From Legionella steelei (lineage in GTDB: Bacteria > Pseudomonadota > Gammaproteobacteria > Legionellales > Legionellaceae): a stretch of 64,000 bases of DNA. Shown here one piece after another: positions 55,183-64,000 of this stretch (within the stretch, counting starts at the first letter, position 1; the number at the start of each line of letters is the position of its first letter). Under the pieces are notes generated by a model. It did no database searches, was not told the DNA's origin, and was given only the letters and a program-made list of their open reading frames with translations. Both the position numbers and the translations under genes were made by a program. Where the stretch lies: assembly GCF_001468005.1 (NCBI RefSeq), contig NZ_LNYY01000016.1, positions 159,756 through 223,755 on the forward strand, written 5' to 3'.

Positions 55183-55578
55183 TTAAGCCACTTCACAAAT
55201 GACTTCACCACCAACGCCTTTCATCTTTGCAGATATATGGGTCATTATACCTTGTGATGTAGACAGTATAGCCACACCAAAACCAGGAATAGAAGTTAAA
55301 TCTTTATAAGACTTATATACTCGCAATCCAGGTCTACTAATTCTCTTAATAAGTTCAATAACAGGTCTGCCATGATAATACTTCAGCTTTATTGTCATTA
55401 ATTTAAGATTATTATCTAGTGGTTCTACAAAGAAGCTTTCAATATATCCTTCTTCCTTTAAAACACGAGCAATTTCTTCTTTCAATTTAGAAGAAGTTAA
55501 CGTTATTTGCTGACGTTTTGCTTGTTGACCATTTCTAATTCGGGTCAGCATATCAGCAACTGGATCATGCATACTCAC
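55183..55578 (-). CDS. rpsH: 30S ribosomal protein S8
   Basis: 131 aa; early 16S-rRNA binder and, in E. coli, translational repressor of the spc operon. Starts with GTG at 55578: GGAG is about seven bases upstream, and this gives MSMHDPVADMLTRIRNGQ as in other S8 proteins, while the ATG two codons later is 13 bases from GGAG. Ends GLRVYK... GGEVICEVA with the conserved STSQGIMT. Confidence 0.97.
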   Translation of the reverse strand: MSMHDPVADMLTRIRNGQQAKRQQITLTSSKLKEEIARVLKEEGYIESFFVEPLDNNLKLMTIKLKYYHGRPVIELIKRISRPGLRVYKSYKDLTSIPGFGVAILSTSQGIMTHISAKMKGVGGEVICEVA

Positions 55579-55599
55579 AATCGTTCTCCAATTAAAAAA

Positions 55600-55902
55600 T
55601 TACCAGCTGGATTTTCTTCCGCCAGGTATATTACCAACCATTAGTTGTTGTCTTAAGCAAATTCTACAAAGAGCAAATTTACGATATACACCATGTGGAC
55701 GACCACATTGTTGACATCGTGTTTTGAAACGAACAGGATTAGAATTAACAGGCAATTTAGCTAACTTTAACTGACTATCCATAATTACCTGAAAATCATC
55801 AGATGATTTAATCAATTGTTTCAATTCGTTTCTGCGTTTACTGTGTTTATTCACCAGCTTTTTACGCTTTAACTCTCTCATAAGCATTGATTTCTTAGCC
55901 AC
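55600..55902 (-). CDS. rpsN: 30S ribosomal protein S14
   Basis: 100 aa, the long zinc-free form (C-): the region [23 protein letters not shown] keeps four Cys-like positions (CQQC and CRIC), yet the protein has the long form's length. Ends with [10 protein letters not shown]. Ten bases after rplE. The retained cysteines make the zinc state worth noting. Confidence 0.95.
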   Translation of the reverse strand: MAKKSMLMRELKRKKLVNKHSKRRNELKQLIKSSDDFQVIMDSQLKLAKLPVNSNPVRFKTRCQQCGRPHGVYRKFALCRICLRQQLMVGNIPGGRKSSW

Positions 55903-55912
55903 AATTTCACCC

Positions 55913-56464
55913 TTATTTTTTATCTCTATCTTTCAATGGAAGGTTAAAAGCTTCTAATAAAGCTTTAGCTTCTTCATTTGTTTTAGCAGTTGTAGTGATA
56001 CAAATGTCTAAACCACGGATACCATCTGTTTTATCGTAATCAATTTCTGGAAATACGATTTGTTCATGTATCCCCATACTATAATTACCAGTTCCATCAA
56101 AAGATTTAGGATTTAAACCACGAAAATCTCTTACACGCGGCAAAGTTACGGAAATCAATCTGTCTAAAAACTCATACATACGTTGACGTCTTAGTGTTAC
56201 TTTACAGCCTATAGGCCATCCTTCTCTAATTTTAAAACCAGCAATAGATTTTCTTGCTTTAGTGACAACAGGTTTTTGTCCAGCAATCAAAGTCATATCT
56301 TCAACAGCATGATTCATAACCTTTTTATCACCAACAGCTTCGCCAACACCCATATTTAAGGTGACTTTAAGCAGTTTTGGAACTTCCATAACGCTGGAAT
56401 AGTTGAACCGTTTCATCATCATTGGGATGATTTCTTTTTTATAAAATTCATTAAGTCTTGCCAT
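55913..56464 (-). CDS. rplE: 50S ribosomal protein L5
   Basis: 183 aa; binds 5S rRNA and contacts S13 in the head bridge. ATG 56464 with AGGTGA six bases upstream starts [12 protein letters not shown]; the longer GTG start at 56473 is less likely. [11 protein letters not shown] and [15 protein letters not shown] are diagnostic. Thirteen bases after rplX. Confidence 0.98.
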   Translation of the reverse strand: MARLNEFYKKEIIPMMMKRFNYSSVMEVPKLLKVTLNMGVGEAVGDKKVMNHAVEDMTLIAGQKPVVTKARKSIAGFKIREGWPIGCKVTLRRQRMYEFLDRLISVTLPRVRDFRGLNPKSFDGTGNYSMGIHEQIVFPEIDYDKTDGIRGLDICITTTAKTNEEAKALLEAFNLPLKDRDKK

Positions 56465-56477
56465 TTCAATCACCTAA

Positions 56478-56807
56478 CTAAACACGGTCAATTATTTCAT
56501 TGTCAGATTTAAAATATCTAACCTTTTTACTTACACCGTTACTCTCAATAAACTTAAATCCTACTTTATCCGCTTTATTTGTATTGGGATTAAACAGAGC
56601 AACGTTTGAATCGTGTACCGGAGCTTCAAGGGATACTATTCCACCCTTATTTTCTGGCTTTTGAGGATTAGGCTTAACATGTTTCTTTATTAAGTTTCCA
56701 CCTTCGACAACAACGCCATTTTCTGTGACACGTAGGACTTTACCTCTATGACCTTTACTTTTACCGGCGATTATAATCACATCGTCGCCTTTTTGAATAC
56801 GTTTCAT
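56478..56807 (-). CDS. rplX: 50S ribosomal protein L24
   Basis: 109 aa, an early 50S assembly protein. KOW motif near the start: KGDDVIIIAGKSKGHRGKV. NLIKKHVKPNP follows. Thirteen bases after rplN and 13 before rplE. Confidence 0.97.
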   Translation of the reverse strand: MKRIQKGDDVIIIAGKSKGHRGKVLRVTENGVVVEGGNLIKKHVKPNPQKPENKGGIVSLEAPVHDSNVALFNPNTNKADKVGFKFIESNGVSKKVRYFKSDNEIIDRV

Positions 56808-56820
56808 ATCTAAATCCTTC

Positions 56821-57186
56821 TCACAAAACTTCTGCAGCCAGAGATATTATCTTCATAAATCTCTCTCGTAGCTCGCGAGTAACAGGGCCAAATATACGAG
56901 TACCTATTGGCTCGTTTTGATTATTTAAAAGTACTGCTGCGTTGCCATCAAAACGAATTAAAGAACCATCGTCTCTACGAACGCCTTGCGCCGTACGAAC
57001 TACTACAGCTTTCATTACAGCACCCTTTTTCACTTTACTTCTTGGTATTGCATCTTTAATACTTACTTTAATTATATCGCCTACGCGGGCATATCTACGG
57101 TGCGACCCGCCAAGCACTTTAATACACATAACTTTACGTGCTCCGCTGTTGTCAGCCACTTCGAGCACTGTCTGCATTTGGATCAT
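56821..57186 (-). CDS. rplN: 50S ribosomal protein L14
   Basis: 121 aa. Starts [18 protein letters not shown] and carries the conserved [16 protein letters not shown] and [15 protein letters not shown] is six bases before the ATG. First gene of the spc operon, preceded by an 88-base gap after rpsQ, the widest break in the cluster, where an operon boundary is known in E. coli. Confidence 0.98.
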   Translation of the reverse strand: MIQMQTVLEVADNSGARKVMCIKVLGGSHRRYARVGDIIKVSIKDAIPRSKVKKGAVMKAVVVRTAQGVRRDDGSLIRFDGNAAVLLNNQNEPIGTRIFGPVTRELRERFMKIISLAAEVL

Positions 57187-57274
57187 TTTTTACTCCAGCT
57201 CTGATTTCGACCAGAAAAAGGTTGCTGATTATATCAGGCCTTTTAGGGTTTTAAAAGTAAATCAACAGGGTTGA

Positions 57275-57526
57275 TTAAGAAATTACTTCGACTAATACCC
57301 AGCTTTTTGTTTTCGAGAGTGGTCTTGACTCACGGATTTTAACTATATTGCCAATTTTACATACTTGATTTTCATCATGAGCATGTAATTTGGATCTACG
57401 TTTCATAATTTTTCCATACTTTGGATGTTTAACAGAACGTTCAATCATCACAACTATGGTCTTATCCATTTTGTCACTAACTACTTTTCCAACCATTGTT
57501 CTGGCATTTGATTCACTATTAGACAT
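57275..57526 (-). CDS. rpsQ: 30S ribosomal protein S17
   Basis: 83 aa, OB-fold 16S-rRNA binder: [33 protein letters not shown] and [12 protein letters not shown] are typical. One base after rpmC. Last gene of the S10 operon. Confidence 0.97.
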   Translation of the reverse strand: MSNSESNARTMVGKVVSDKMDKTIVVMIERSVKHPKYGKIMKRRSKLHAHDENQVCKIGNIVKIRESRPLSKTKSWVLVEVIS

Positions 57527-57527
57527 G

Positions 57528-57722
57528 TCACTTACCTGCCTTTTCAGTCAATGTTGTTTTAACTCTTGCCACTGACTTACGCACCATTGTGATAAGATGA
57601 GTTTTATCTAGTGAGCCACTTGCTTTCTTCATTCGTAAATTTAATTGTTCTTTACGTAATGAAAGCAATTCATTTTGCAGTTCTTCTATAGATAAACTGC
57701 GTAATTCTTCAATCTTCTTCAT
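57528..57722 (-). CDS. rpmC: 50S ribosomal protein L29
   Basis: 64 aa, two-helix protein at the nascent-chain exit: [20 protein letters not shown] and [14 protein letters not shown]. Its ATG shares one base with the rplP stop (TAATG). Confidence 0.97.
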   Translation of the reverse strand: MKKIEELRSLSIEELQNELLSLRKEQLNLRMKKASGSLDKTHLITMVRKSVARVKTTLTEKAGK

Positions 57723-58135
57723 TACATCACCTTCCTTTCTTCAAATATAACTTTGAAAGGAAGTTTTGCTTTAGCCAGATCAAAAGCTTCCATCGCAAGC
57801 TCTCTGGATACACCTTCCATTTCAAATAAAACCTTACCTGGTTGTATTTGAGCAACCCAATATTCAACACTACCTTTACCTTTACCTTGTCTTACTTCTA
57901 AAGGCTTTTGTGTAATAGGCTTATCTGGGAATACTCGAATCCAAATTTTACCACCACGCTTAATATGACGTGTCATTGCTCTACGAGCGGCTTCAATTTG
58001 TCTTGCTGTCAAACGACCACGTTCAAGAGCTTTCAAACCAAATTCACCGAAGCTGATGTTGCTACCGCGTAAAGCTAAGCCTCTATTACGGCCTTTCATT
58101 TGTTTGCGGTATTTTGTACGTTTAGGTTGTAACAT
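57722..58135 (-). CDS. rplP: 50S ribosomal protein L16
   Basis: 137 aa near the tRNA A-site. [19 protein letters not shown] at the start; Arg-rich loop [19 protein letters not shown]; the Arg in KGSVEYWVA region known for hydroxylation in E. coli is in a conserved stretch. Sixteen bases after rpsC. Confidence 0.98.
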   Translation of the reverse strand: MLQPKRTKYRKQMKGRNRGLALRGSNISFGEFGLKALERGRLTARQIEAARRAMTRHIKRGGKIWIRVFPDKPITQKPLEVRQGKGKGSVEYWVAQIQPGKVLFEMEGVSRELAMEAFDLAKAKLPFKVIFEERKVM

Positions 58136-58151
58136 GATTCTTAATCCTCAC

Positions 58152-58808
58152 TCACTGGGCAACGTCAGATGATCTTTTCTTTTGTGGGAGAATTTCGCCC
58201 TTGAAGATCCAGACTTTTACACCAATAATACCGTAGGTAGTTTTAGACTCTGCTGTTCCATAATCAATGTCTGCTCTGAAAGTATGTAATGGTACACGAC
58301 CTTCTCTATACCATTCGCTACGAGCAATTTCAGCGCCACCAAGTCTTCCGCTAACACAAATTTTAATTCCTTTAGCACCTGCTTTAAGAGCCGCAGTTAC
58401 AGCACGCTTCATAGCACGTCTAAACATAACACGTTGCTCTAACTGTTGCGCAATTCCTTCAGCAACTAATGTTGAGTCAAGTTCAGGTTTCTTAATCTCT
58501 TCAATATTAAGATGAACAGGTACACCTAATCTGCTAGAAATTTCACTACGAAGTGTTTCAATACCACCACCTTTTTTACCGATAATTACACCGGGTCTTG
58601 CAGTCAGTATTGTTACTACAGCATTGTTAGCAGGACGCTCAATAAGAATTTTACTTACAGCAGCTGCCATGAGTTTCTTTTTAAGTTCAGTACGTAATTT
58701 AATATCTTGAATTAGAAATTCAGCATATTTTTTACCTGCGAACCATTTAGAATTCCAGTCTTTAATAATACCAAGGCGTATGCCTATAGGGTTAACTTTT
58801 TGTCCCAT
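58152..58808 (-). CDS. rpsC: 30S ribosomal protein S3
   Basis: 218 aa. [14 protein letters not shown] start, KH domain with [15 protein letters not shown], and the C-terminal domain with [22 protein letters not shown]; helps form the mRNA entry pore with helicase function. Two bases after rplV. Confidence 0.98.
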   Translation of the reverse strand: MGQKVNPIGIRLGIIKDWNSKWFAGKKYAEFLIQDIKLRTELKKKLMAAAVSKILIERPANNAVVTILTARPGVIIGKKGGGIETLRSEISSRLGVPVHLNIEEIKKPELDSTLVAEGIAQQLEQRVMFRRAMKRAVTAALKAGAKGIKICVSGRLGGAEIARSEWYREGRVPLHTFRADIDYGTAESKTTYGIIGVKVWIFKGEILPQKKRSSDVAQ

Positions 58809-58810
58809 TG

Positions 58811-59146
58811 CTATTCCTCGTCAGACACTTTAATCGTGATATGGCAGGTACGTTTGCAAATTCTATTTGCACGTCCTTTAGCTCTGGGACTAATGCGTTT
58901 TAAAGTCATTGCTTCATCAACACAAACCATACCTACTTTTAAATCATCAATATCTGCCCCATTATTGTTTTCAGCATTGGCAATAGCCGACTCCAATAAT
59001 TTAAGCATCAATTGAGCACCTTTTTTTGGTGTAAACTTGAGGACATCAAGTGCACCAGATACTTTCATATTTCGTATCATATCTGCCACCAATCTGCCCT
59101 TTTGAGCGGATAAGGGAGCACCTTTCAACTTTGCTGTAACTTCCAT
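58811..59146 (-). CDS. rplV: 50S ribosomal protein L22
   Basis: 111 aa lining the exit tunnel. Of two adjacent ATGs, the second (59146) has AAGAGG at five bases and matches the usual MEVTAKL start; the first would be only two bases away. The beta-hairpin region [19 protein letters not shown], where erythromycin-resistance changes occur in E. coli, shows no deletion. Nine bases after rpsS. Confidence 0.97.
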   Translation of the reverse strand: MEVTAKLKGAPLSAQKGRLVADMIRNMKVSGALDVLKFTPKKGAQLMLKLLESAIANAENNNGADIDDLKVGMVCVDEAMTLKRISPRAKGRANRICKRTCHITIKVSDEE

Positions 59147-59155
59147 CATATCCTC

Positions 59156-59434
59156 TTATTTACCTTTTGCCTTTCTGTCACCAGAGTGGCCTTTGAAAGT
59201 ACGAGTCATGGCAAACTCACCTAATTTATGACCGACCATGTTATCTGTTATGTAAACAGGGACATGATCTTTGCCGTTATGAACGGCAATTGTTAAGTCA
59301 ATCATTTCAGGAACGATTGTTGATCGTCTTGACCATGTTTTAATTGGTTTCTTAGATTTCGATTCAATTGCAGCTTCTACTTTGGCAATCAAATGATGGT
59401 CAACAAACGGACCTTTTCTTATAGAACGAGCCAC
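59156..59434 (-). CDS. rpsS: 30S ribosomal protein S19
   Basis: 92 aa of the 30S head. GTG at 59434 with GAGAGG seven bases upstream gives the normal start (V/M)[14 protein letters not shown]; the frame extended to a TTG at 59449 has no ribosome site and adds residues absent from the family. Ends [13 protein letters not shown]. Eighteen bases after rplB. Confidence 0.97.
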   Translation of the reverse strand: MARSIRKGPFVDHHLIAKVEAAIESKSKKPIKTWSRRSTIVPEMIDLTIAVHNGKDHVPVYITDNMVGHKLGEFAMTRTFKGHSGDRKAKGK

Positions 59435-59452
59435 TTGATATCCTCTCAAAAA

Positions 59453-60280
59453 TTATTTCTTCTTACGTCTTCTGACAATAAAATTATCAGTACGCTTATT
59501 ACTTCTAGTTTTGTAACCTTTAGTAGGTAAGCCCCATGGTGATACAGGATGACGTCCACCAGAAGTACGACCTTCACCACCACCATGTGGATGGTCAACT
59601 GGGTTCATAGCAACCCCACGTACTGTTGGTCGAATACCTCTCCAACGCTTAGCACCTGCTTTACCTAATGCGCGCAAACTATGCTCACTATTGCTTACTT
59701 CACCAATTGTTGCTCTACAAAGAACATGAATTTTACGCATTTCGCCTGAACGAAGTCTCAATGTTGCATAGATACCTTCTTTAGCAACTATTTGTCCGCT
59801 CGCCCCAGCACTTCTTAAGACCTGTGCACCTTTCCCTGGTTTCATCTCAACACAGTGAATTGTGGTACCAACAGGAATATTTTTTAGTGGAAGACAATTA
59901 CCTACGCTAATAGGAGAATCAGCACCACTTACAACAGTATCGCCAACATTTAAATTGGCTGGTGCAATAATATATCTTCTTTCACCATCTTTATAAACGA
60001 TTAGTGCAATCAATGCAGTACGATTTGGATCGTACTCAATACGTTCAACACGAGCCTCGATTCCATCTTTATTACGTTTAAAATCAATGATGCGATATTG
60101 ATTACGTTGACCGCCACCGATATGTCTTACAGTGATTCTACCTTGGTTATTACGACCCCCAGTTTTCTTCAGTTTTTCAACCAAAGCATCATGTGGTCTA
60201 CCTTTATGGATATGGTGGTGAACCACGCGTAATTCGCCACGCTTTCCGGGCGAAGTAGGTTTAGATTTTAATAGTGCCAT
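59453..60280 (-). CDS. rplB: 50S ribosomal protein L2
   Basis: 275 aa, needed for the peptidyl-transferase centre. Key region [17 protein letters not shown] with the catalytically important His is intact; ends [10 protein letters not shown]. Eleven bases after rplW. Confidence 0.98.
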   Translation of the reverse strand: MALLKSKPTSPGKRGELRVVHHHIHKGRPHDALVEKLKKTGGRNNQGRITVRHIGGGQRNQYRIIDFKRNKDGIEARVERIEYDPNRTALIALIVYKDGERRYIIAPANLNVGDTVVSGADSPISVGNCLPLKNIPVGTTIHCVEMKPGKGAQVLRSAGASGQIVAKEGIYATLRLRSGEMRKIHVLCRATIGEVSNSEHSLRALGKAGAKRWRGIRPTVRGVAMNPVDHPHGGGEGRTSGGRHPVSPWGLPTKGYKTRSNKRTDNFIVRRRKKK

Positions 60281-60291
60281 CTTAATCTGCC

Positions 60292-60588
60292 TTATTCGGT
60301 AGCTGTAAAGTCAATATCTTGATCAGCATGAAGAGTTACAAATGCTTTTTTCCAATCACTACGCTTTCCGCTCATTTGTTTAAAACGTTTTGTTTTTCCC
60401 TTCACATTGACAACAGACACATTTTTAACTTTAACGTTAAATATATTCTCTACCGCCATTTTAATTTCAGGTTTGGTTGCAGTTTTCAATACTTTGAAAG
60501 TGAACTGTTTCAGCTTATCAGCAATAACAGTAGCTTTTTCAGAAGTATGTGGTTCTCGTAGAACCATCAACAATCTTTCAGCGTTCAT
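60292..60588 (-). CDS. rplW: 50S ribosomal protein L23
   Basis: 98 aa at the tunnel exit, docking site for trigger factor and [16 protein letters not shown] and [20 protein letters not shown] are diagnostic. Four-base overlap (ATGA) with the rplD end. Confidence 0.97.
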   Translation of the reverse strand: MNAERLLMVLREPHTSEKATVIADKLKQFTFKVLKTATKPEIKMAVENIFNVKVKNVSVVNVKGKTKRFKQMSGKRSDWKKAFVTLHADQDIDFTATE

Positions 60589-61190
60589 TGTAACTGTTCC
60601 TCAATTTTTTTAATTGCAGCTTCTGTAACAACAACTTTCTCAAATCTGAGTAAAGAAACAGGATCTATAGTTGTAACGTCGCAGATATCATAATCAATTA
60701 AGTTTCTTGAACCAAAATACTCATTCTCACCCACTTCGCTCATCACGATGAGAGCATTTTTTATATCCAGCTGGTTCATTTTAGTAACAAAATCTTTAGT
60801 TTTTTTGCTTTCACATTGGAAATCACTAACTACTACAAGGTTTCCAGTGCGACAAAGTTCGGAGATTATACTACGTAATGCGCGTTTGTACATTTTTTTA
60901 TTAATTTTTTGTGAATAATCTCTTTTTTTAGAAGCAAACGTCACACCACCGGTTCTCCATAGTGGACTTCTTATGGTACCAGCACGAGCACGACCTGTAC
61001 CTTTTTGATTCCAAGGCTTTTTACCACCACCTCTAACTTCAGAGCGAGTTTTTTGAGCACTGTTACCACTACGTGCATTATTCATATAAGTTACTACTGC
61101 TTGATGAATTAAGCCTTCGTTATAAGAATATGCAAATACTTCTTGGTTCAGTGTTAATTTTGAATTTGTATCTATCGTAGTAATTTCCAT
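60585..61190 (-). CDS. rplD: 50S ribosomal protein L4
   Basis: 201 aa. ATG 61190 overlaps the rplC stop (TGATG) and has GAGG six bases before it; a GTG one codon earlier is less likely. Tunnel loop [16 protein letters not shown] is present. In E. coli L4 also represses its own operon. Overlaps rplW by four bases. Confidence 0.97.
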   Translation of the reverse strand: MEITTIDTNSKLTLNQEVFAYSYNEGLIHQAVVTYMNNARSGNSAQKTRSEVRGGGKKPWNQKGTGRARAGTIRSPLWRTGGVTFASKKRDYSQKINKKMYKRALRSIISELCRTGNLVVVSDFQCESKKTKDFVTKMNQLDIKNALIVMSEVGENEYFGSRNLIDYDICDVTTIDPVSLLRFEKVVVTEAAIKKIEEQLQ

Positions 61191-61840
61191 CACTCACCTC
61201 GCACTTGCTTTTTAACTGAAGGTTTAATTTCAACTCGCGAGCCAGGAGCACCAGGTATAGCACCTTTGATAAGAAGTAAATTTCTTTCGGCATCTACGCG
61301 CACTAGTTCAAGGCTTTGAACTGTACAACGAACATTACCCATGTGGCCAGCCATTTTCTTACCTTTGAACACGCGTCCTGGAGTTTGGTTTTGTCCAATT
61401 GAACCCGGAACACGATGCGATCTAGAGTTACCATGTGTAGCATCTTGCGTTCTAAAATTATAACGTTTTACTGTTCCAGCAAAACCTTTACCTTTAGTGA
61501 TTCCAGCAACATCAACAAATTGACCAGCAGCGAATACATCAGCTACTGAAATAACTTGTCCTGCTTTGAATGCATCTTCAGAGTCAACTAAAAACTCAAC
61601 TAGCGTGTCACCTGCTTCAATTTCAGCTTTTGCAAAGTGACCTGTTAAAGCTTTGTTAACTTTACTTGCCTTTTTAGTGCCACCAGTTAATTGAACAGCT
61701 GAGTAACCATCAGATTCTTTTGTTTTAACTTGTGAAACTCTATTAGGGTGAACTTCAACAACAGAAACTGGAACTGAAACTCCATCTGCCATGAAGACCC
61801 GCGTCATACCGATTTTACGGCCTAATAAACCGATCATCAT
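61190..61840 (-). CDS. rplC: 50S ribosomal protein L3
   Basis: 216 aa, early assembly protein near the peptidyl-transferase centre. [24 protein letters not shown] and the central loop [21 protein letters not shown] are conserved. GAGG is seven bases before the first of two ATGs. Thirty-four bases after rpsJ. Confidence 0.98.
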   Translation of the reverse strand: MMIGLLGRKIGMTRVFMADGVSVPVSVVEVHPNRVSQVKTKESDGYSAVQLTGGTKKASKVNKALTGHFAKAEIEAGDTLVEFLVDSEDAFKAGQVISVADVFAAGQFVDVAGITKGKGFAGTVKRYNFRTQDATHGNSRSHRVPGSIGQNQTPGRVFKGKKMAGHMGNVRCTVQSLELVRVDAERNLLLIKGAIPGAPGSRVEIKPSVKKQVRGE

Positions 61841-61874
61841 TCTAACACCTCTTTAATATCCTTCACCCTAATAT

Positions 61875-62192
61875 TTAGTCATCAAGGCTTATCTGAACAT
61901 CAACCCCAGCAGCCAGATCTAATTTCATCAACGCATCTACTGTTTTCTCAGTTGGATGAACGATAACGACCAGGCGTTTATGAGTACGTAATTCGTATTG
62001 ATCTCTTGCATCTTTATTAACATGCGGTGAAGTCAATACAGTAAATTTTTCCTTACGGACAGGTAGTGGTATTGGCCCACGAACTTGTGCGCCAGTACGT
62101 TTTGCTGTCTCTACAATTTCTCGAGTTGATAAGTCAATCAACCGATGATCAAAGGATTTTAATCTTATTTTAATGTTTTGATTGCTACTCAT
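61875..62192 (-). CDS. rpsJ: 30S ribosomal protein S10 (NusE)
   Basis: 105 aa; part of the 30S head and, as NusE, of antitermination complexes. [16 protein letters not shown] and [16 protein letters not shown] are diagnostic. Begins only five bases after the tuf stop, so it is likely co-transcribed from tuf; no promoter fits in the gap. Confidence 0.98.
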   Translation of the reverse strand: MSSNQNIKIRLKSFDHRLIDLSTREIVETAKRTGAQVRGPIPLPVRKEKFTVLTSPHVNKDARDQYELRTHKRLVVIVHPTEKTVDALMKLDLAAGVDVQISLDD

Positions 62193-62197
62193 TCTAA

Positions 62198-63388
62198 TTA
62201 CTCGATAATTTTAGCGACAACACCGGCGCCAACAGTACGGCCACCTTCCCGAATTGCGAAACGTAAACCTTCGTCCATTGCAATAGGTGCATGCAAGTTG
62301 ATGGTTAATTGTACGTTATCACCAGGCATTACCATTTCTACTCCAGATGGCAGATCACAAGTACCTGTTACGTCTGTAGTTCTGAAATAAAACTGAGGTC
62401 TATAACCATTAAAGAATGGTGTATGACGTCCGCCTTCTTCTTTTGATAATACGTATACTTCTGCTTCAAACTTTGTGTGTGGCTTAATTGTACCTGGCTT
62501 AGCTAATACTTGGCCACGCTCAACCTCATCACGTTTCGTTCCACGTAGTAACACGCCAACGTTATCTCCCGCACGTCCTTCATCCAACAACTTACGGAAC
62601 ATCTCCACGCCTGTACAAGTGGTTTTTTGAGTATCACGGATTCCCACAATCTCAATCTCTTCACCCACTTTAACAATTCCACTCTCGACACGACCAGTTA
62701 CTACTGTTCCACGTCCAGATATAGAGAATACATCTTCGATTGGTAACAAAAATGCTTTATCAATGTTACGTACTGGTTCTGGTATGTATGAGTCCATTGT
62801 CTCAACCAGTTTCTCAATCGCTTTAACTCCGATATCACTCTCGTCGCCTTCCAACGCCTTCAACGCTGAACCAACAATAATAGGAATATCATCACCAGGG
62901 AAATCGTAACTGCTTAACAAGTCACGTACTTCCATTTCAACTAATTCTAACAACTCCGGATCATCTACCATATCCGCTTTGTTCATGAACACAACAATAT
63001 AGGGTACGCCTACCTGACGTGACAACAGAATGTGTTCTCTCGTTTGTGGCATTGGACCATCAGCTGCTGATACTACGAGTATCGCTCCGTCCATTTGCGC
63101 CGCACCAGTAATCATGTTCTTAACATAGTCAGCATGTCCTGGGCAATCTACGTGTGCGTAGTGTCTGTTTGCTGATTCATATTCTACGTGTGCTGTAGAA
63201 ATCGTAATGCCACGCTCTCTCTCTTCTGGAGCCGCATCAATCTGGTCATAAGCTTTTGCTGTACCACCAAACTTCTTCGCCATAATCGTGGTAATCGCCG
63301 CTGTTAATGTCGTCTTACCGTGGTCTACGTGACCAATCGTGCCCACATTAACGTGTGGTTTTTTACGTTCAAATTTTTCCTTCGCCAT
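62198..63388 (-). CDS. tuf: Elongation factor Tu
   Basis: 396 aa; carries aminoacyl-tRNA to the ribosome. G-domain motifs: GHVDHGKT (P-loop, about residue 19), DCPGH, NKADMVD; domains 2 and 3 complete, ending AGVVAKIIE. Upstream (31 bases) is tRNA-Thr(GGU) of a four-tRNA cluster, the context of tufB in E. coli; downstream is rpsJ, the context of tufA. One copy thus bridges both contexts. Confidence 0.98.
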   Translation of the reverse strand: MAKEKFERKKPHVNVGTIGHVDHGKTTLTAAITTIMAKKFGGTAKAYDQIDAAPEERERGITISTAHVEYESANRHYAHVDCPGHADYVKNMITGAAQMDGAILVVSAADGPMPQTREHILLSRQVGVPYIVVFMNKADMVDDPELLELVEMEVRDLLSSYDFPGDDIPIIVGSALKALEGDESDIGVKAIEKLVETMDSYIPEPVRNIDKAFLLPIEDVFSISGRGTVVTGRVESGIVKVGEEIEIVGIRDTQKTTCTGVEMFRKLLDEGRAGDNVGVLLRGTKRDEVERGQVLAKPGTIKPHTKFEAEVYVLSKEEGGRHTPFFNGYRPQFYFRTTDVTGTCDLPSGVEMVMPGDNVQLTINLHAPIAMDEGLRFAIREGGRTVGAGVVAKIIE

Positions 63389-63419
63389 TGGAAAGTCTCC
63401 CCATTGCTAATTGACATTA

Positions 63420-63495
<76 letters not shown>

Positions 63496-63548
63496 TTATA
63501 TTAACTTGCCAACTTCTTAAGGCAAGCAAATATTATCTATTTCTAATT

Positions 63549-63622
63549 TGGAGCGGGTGATGGGAATCGAACCCACGCTATCAGCTTGGAAGGCTGAAGT
63601 TCTACCATTGAACTACACCCGC
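63549..63622 (-). tRNA. tRNA-Gly (anticodon UCC)
   Basis: 74 bases with CCA. Acceptor GCGGGTG with CACCCGC; anticodon stem-loop TCAGCCTTCCAAGCTGA, anticodon TCC; T-arm GGGTTCGATTCCC. Third in the cluster. Confidence 0.96.
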
Positions 63623-63641
63623 TTTTATCCTTCTTTTTAAC

Positions 63642-63726
<85 letters not shown>

Positions 63727-63795
63727 AAAAAGAACGTTATTGTCTTTTAAGATGAATAGAATGTCAACATTTTGTTAACGGCCAACCTAATAAGA

Positions 63796-63871
<76 letters not shown>

Positions 63872-63933
63872 ATGTACGCTTTTCCCATTTTTCAACGGGA
63901 ATTCAGTGATATACAACTATCACTTAAATAAAA

Positions 63934-64000
63934 CCCTGGCGATGACCTACTTTCACATGAGGAAACCTCACACTATCATTGGCGCGGGTTCGTTTCACTT
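63934..64000 (-). rRNA. rrf: 5S ribosomal RNA, 3' part (cut by window edge)
   Basis: The last 67 bases match the reverse complement of the 5S 3' half: loop region with TAGTGTGAGGTTTCCTCATG and AAAGTAGG before the closing CGCCAGGG. The 5' half lies beyond the window. Exact 3' end is estimated at 63934. It shows that an rRNA operon precedes the tRNA-tuf unit. Confidence 0.88.

Overview
The window is a stretch of AT-rich gammaproteobacterial chromosome whose protein sequences, gene order and intergenic repeats point to Legionella or a very close relative. Pointers are the ribosomal cluster, a Fur/BamE/RatA/RnfH neighbourhood, a very-long-chain fatty-acid cluster of the kind that modifies Legionella lipid A, and four large proteins without housekeeping homologues, some with glutamate-rich tails or ankyrin repeats as in Dot/Icm effectors. 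The species cannot be told from the sequence.

Left part (1-24 kb), accessory. A 5'-truncated 936-codon gene is followed by an RND tripartite pump (minus), then a tightly coupled four-gene operon (KAS III-like enzyme, NAD-dependent reductase/epimerase, MBL-fold hydrolase, adenylate-forming enzyme). Next come a small entericidin lipoprotein, an EmrAB-type tripartite MFS pump, a small exported protein and a second RND tripartite pump (minus). The four-gene operon looks like an uncharacterised acyl-condensing biosynthetic route sitting among export machinery.

Middle (24-46 kb), mixed. An MBL-fold enzyme lies divergent to a membrane-bound class III adenylate cyclase; then fur divergent to bamE, and esterase-ratA-rnfH. 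A 995-aa protein with a possible Ser-Asp-His hydrolase triad is followed by lptM-dapF, a 763-aa protein with a glutamate block near its C-terminus, and a six-gene cluster on the minus strand (FabL-type enoyl reductase, acyl carrier protein, double hot-dog dehydratase, ketosynthase, Cys-less ketosynthase partner, LpxL-type acyltransferase) resembling the rhizobial acpXL-lpxXL cluster. After a YajR-like MFS gene and a cupin comes an unusual fusion of a MerR-type regulator to the queuosine enzyme QueF, driven by a MerR-class promoter and divergent from a Nudix gene, then ssb. A cupin pseudogene with one frameshift and a 580-aa protein with ankyrin-like repeats follow.

Right part (48.7-64 kb), core. 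On the minus strand, reading from the right edge: end of a 5S rRNA, tRNA-Thr(UGU), tRNA-Tyr, tRNA-Gly, tRNA-Thr(GGU), tuf, then the complete S10, spc and alpha operons down to rplQ and a clear terminator. The junction tRNA cluster-tuf-rpsJ joins what are usually the contexts of two different tuf copies and deserves checking. At least four IR-bounded intergenic repeats are scattered between 17.9 and 43.3 kb.
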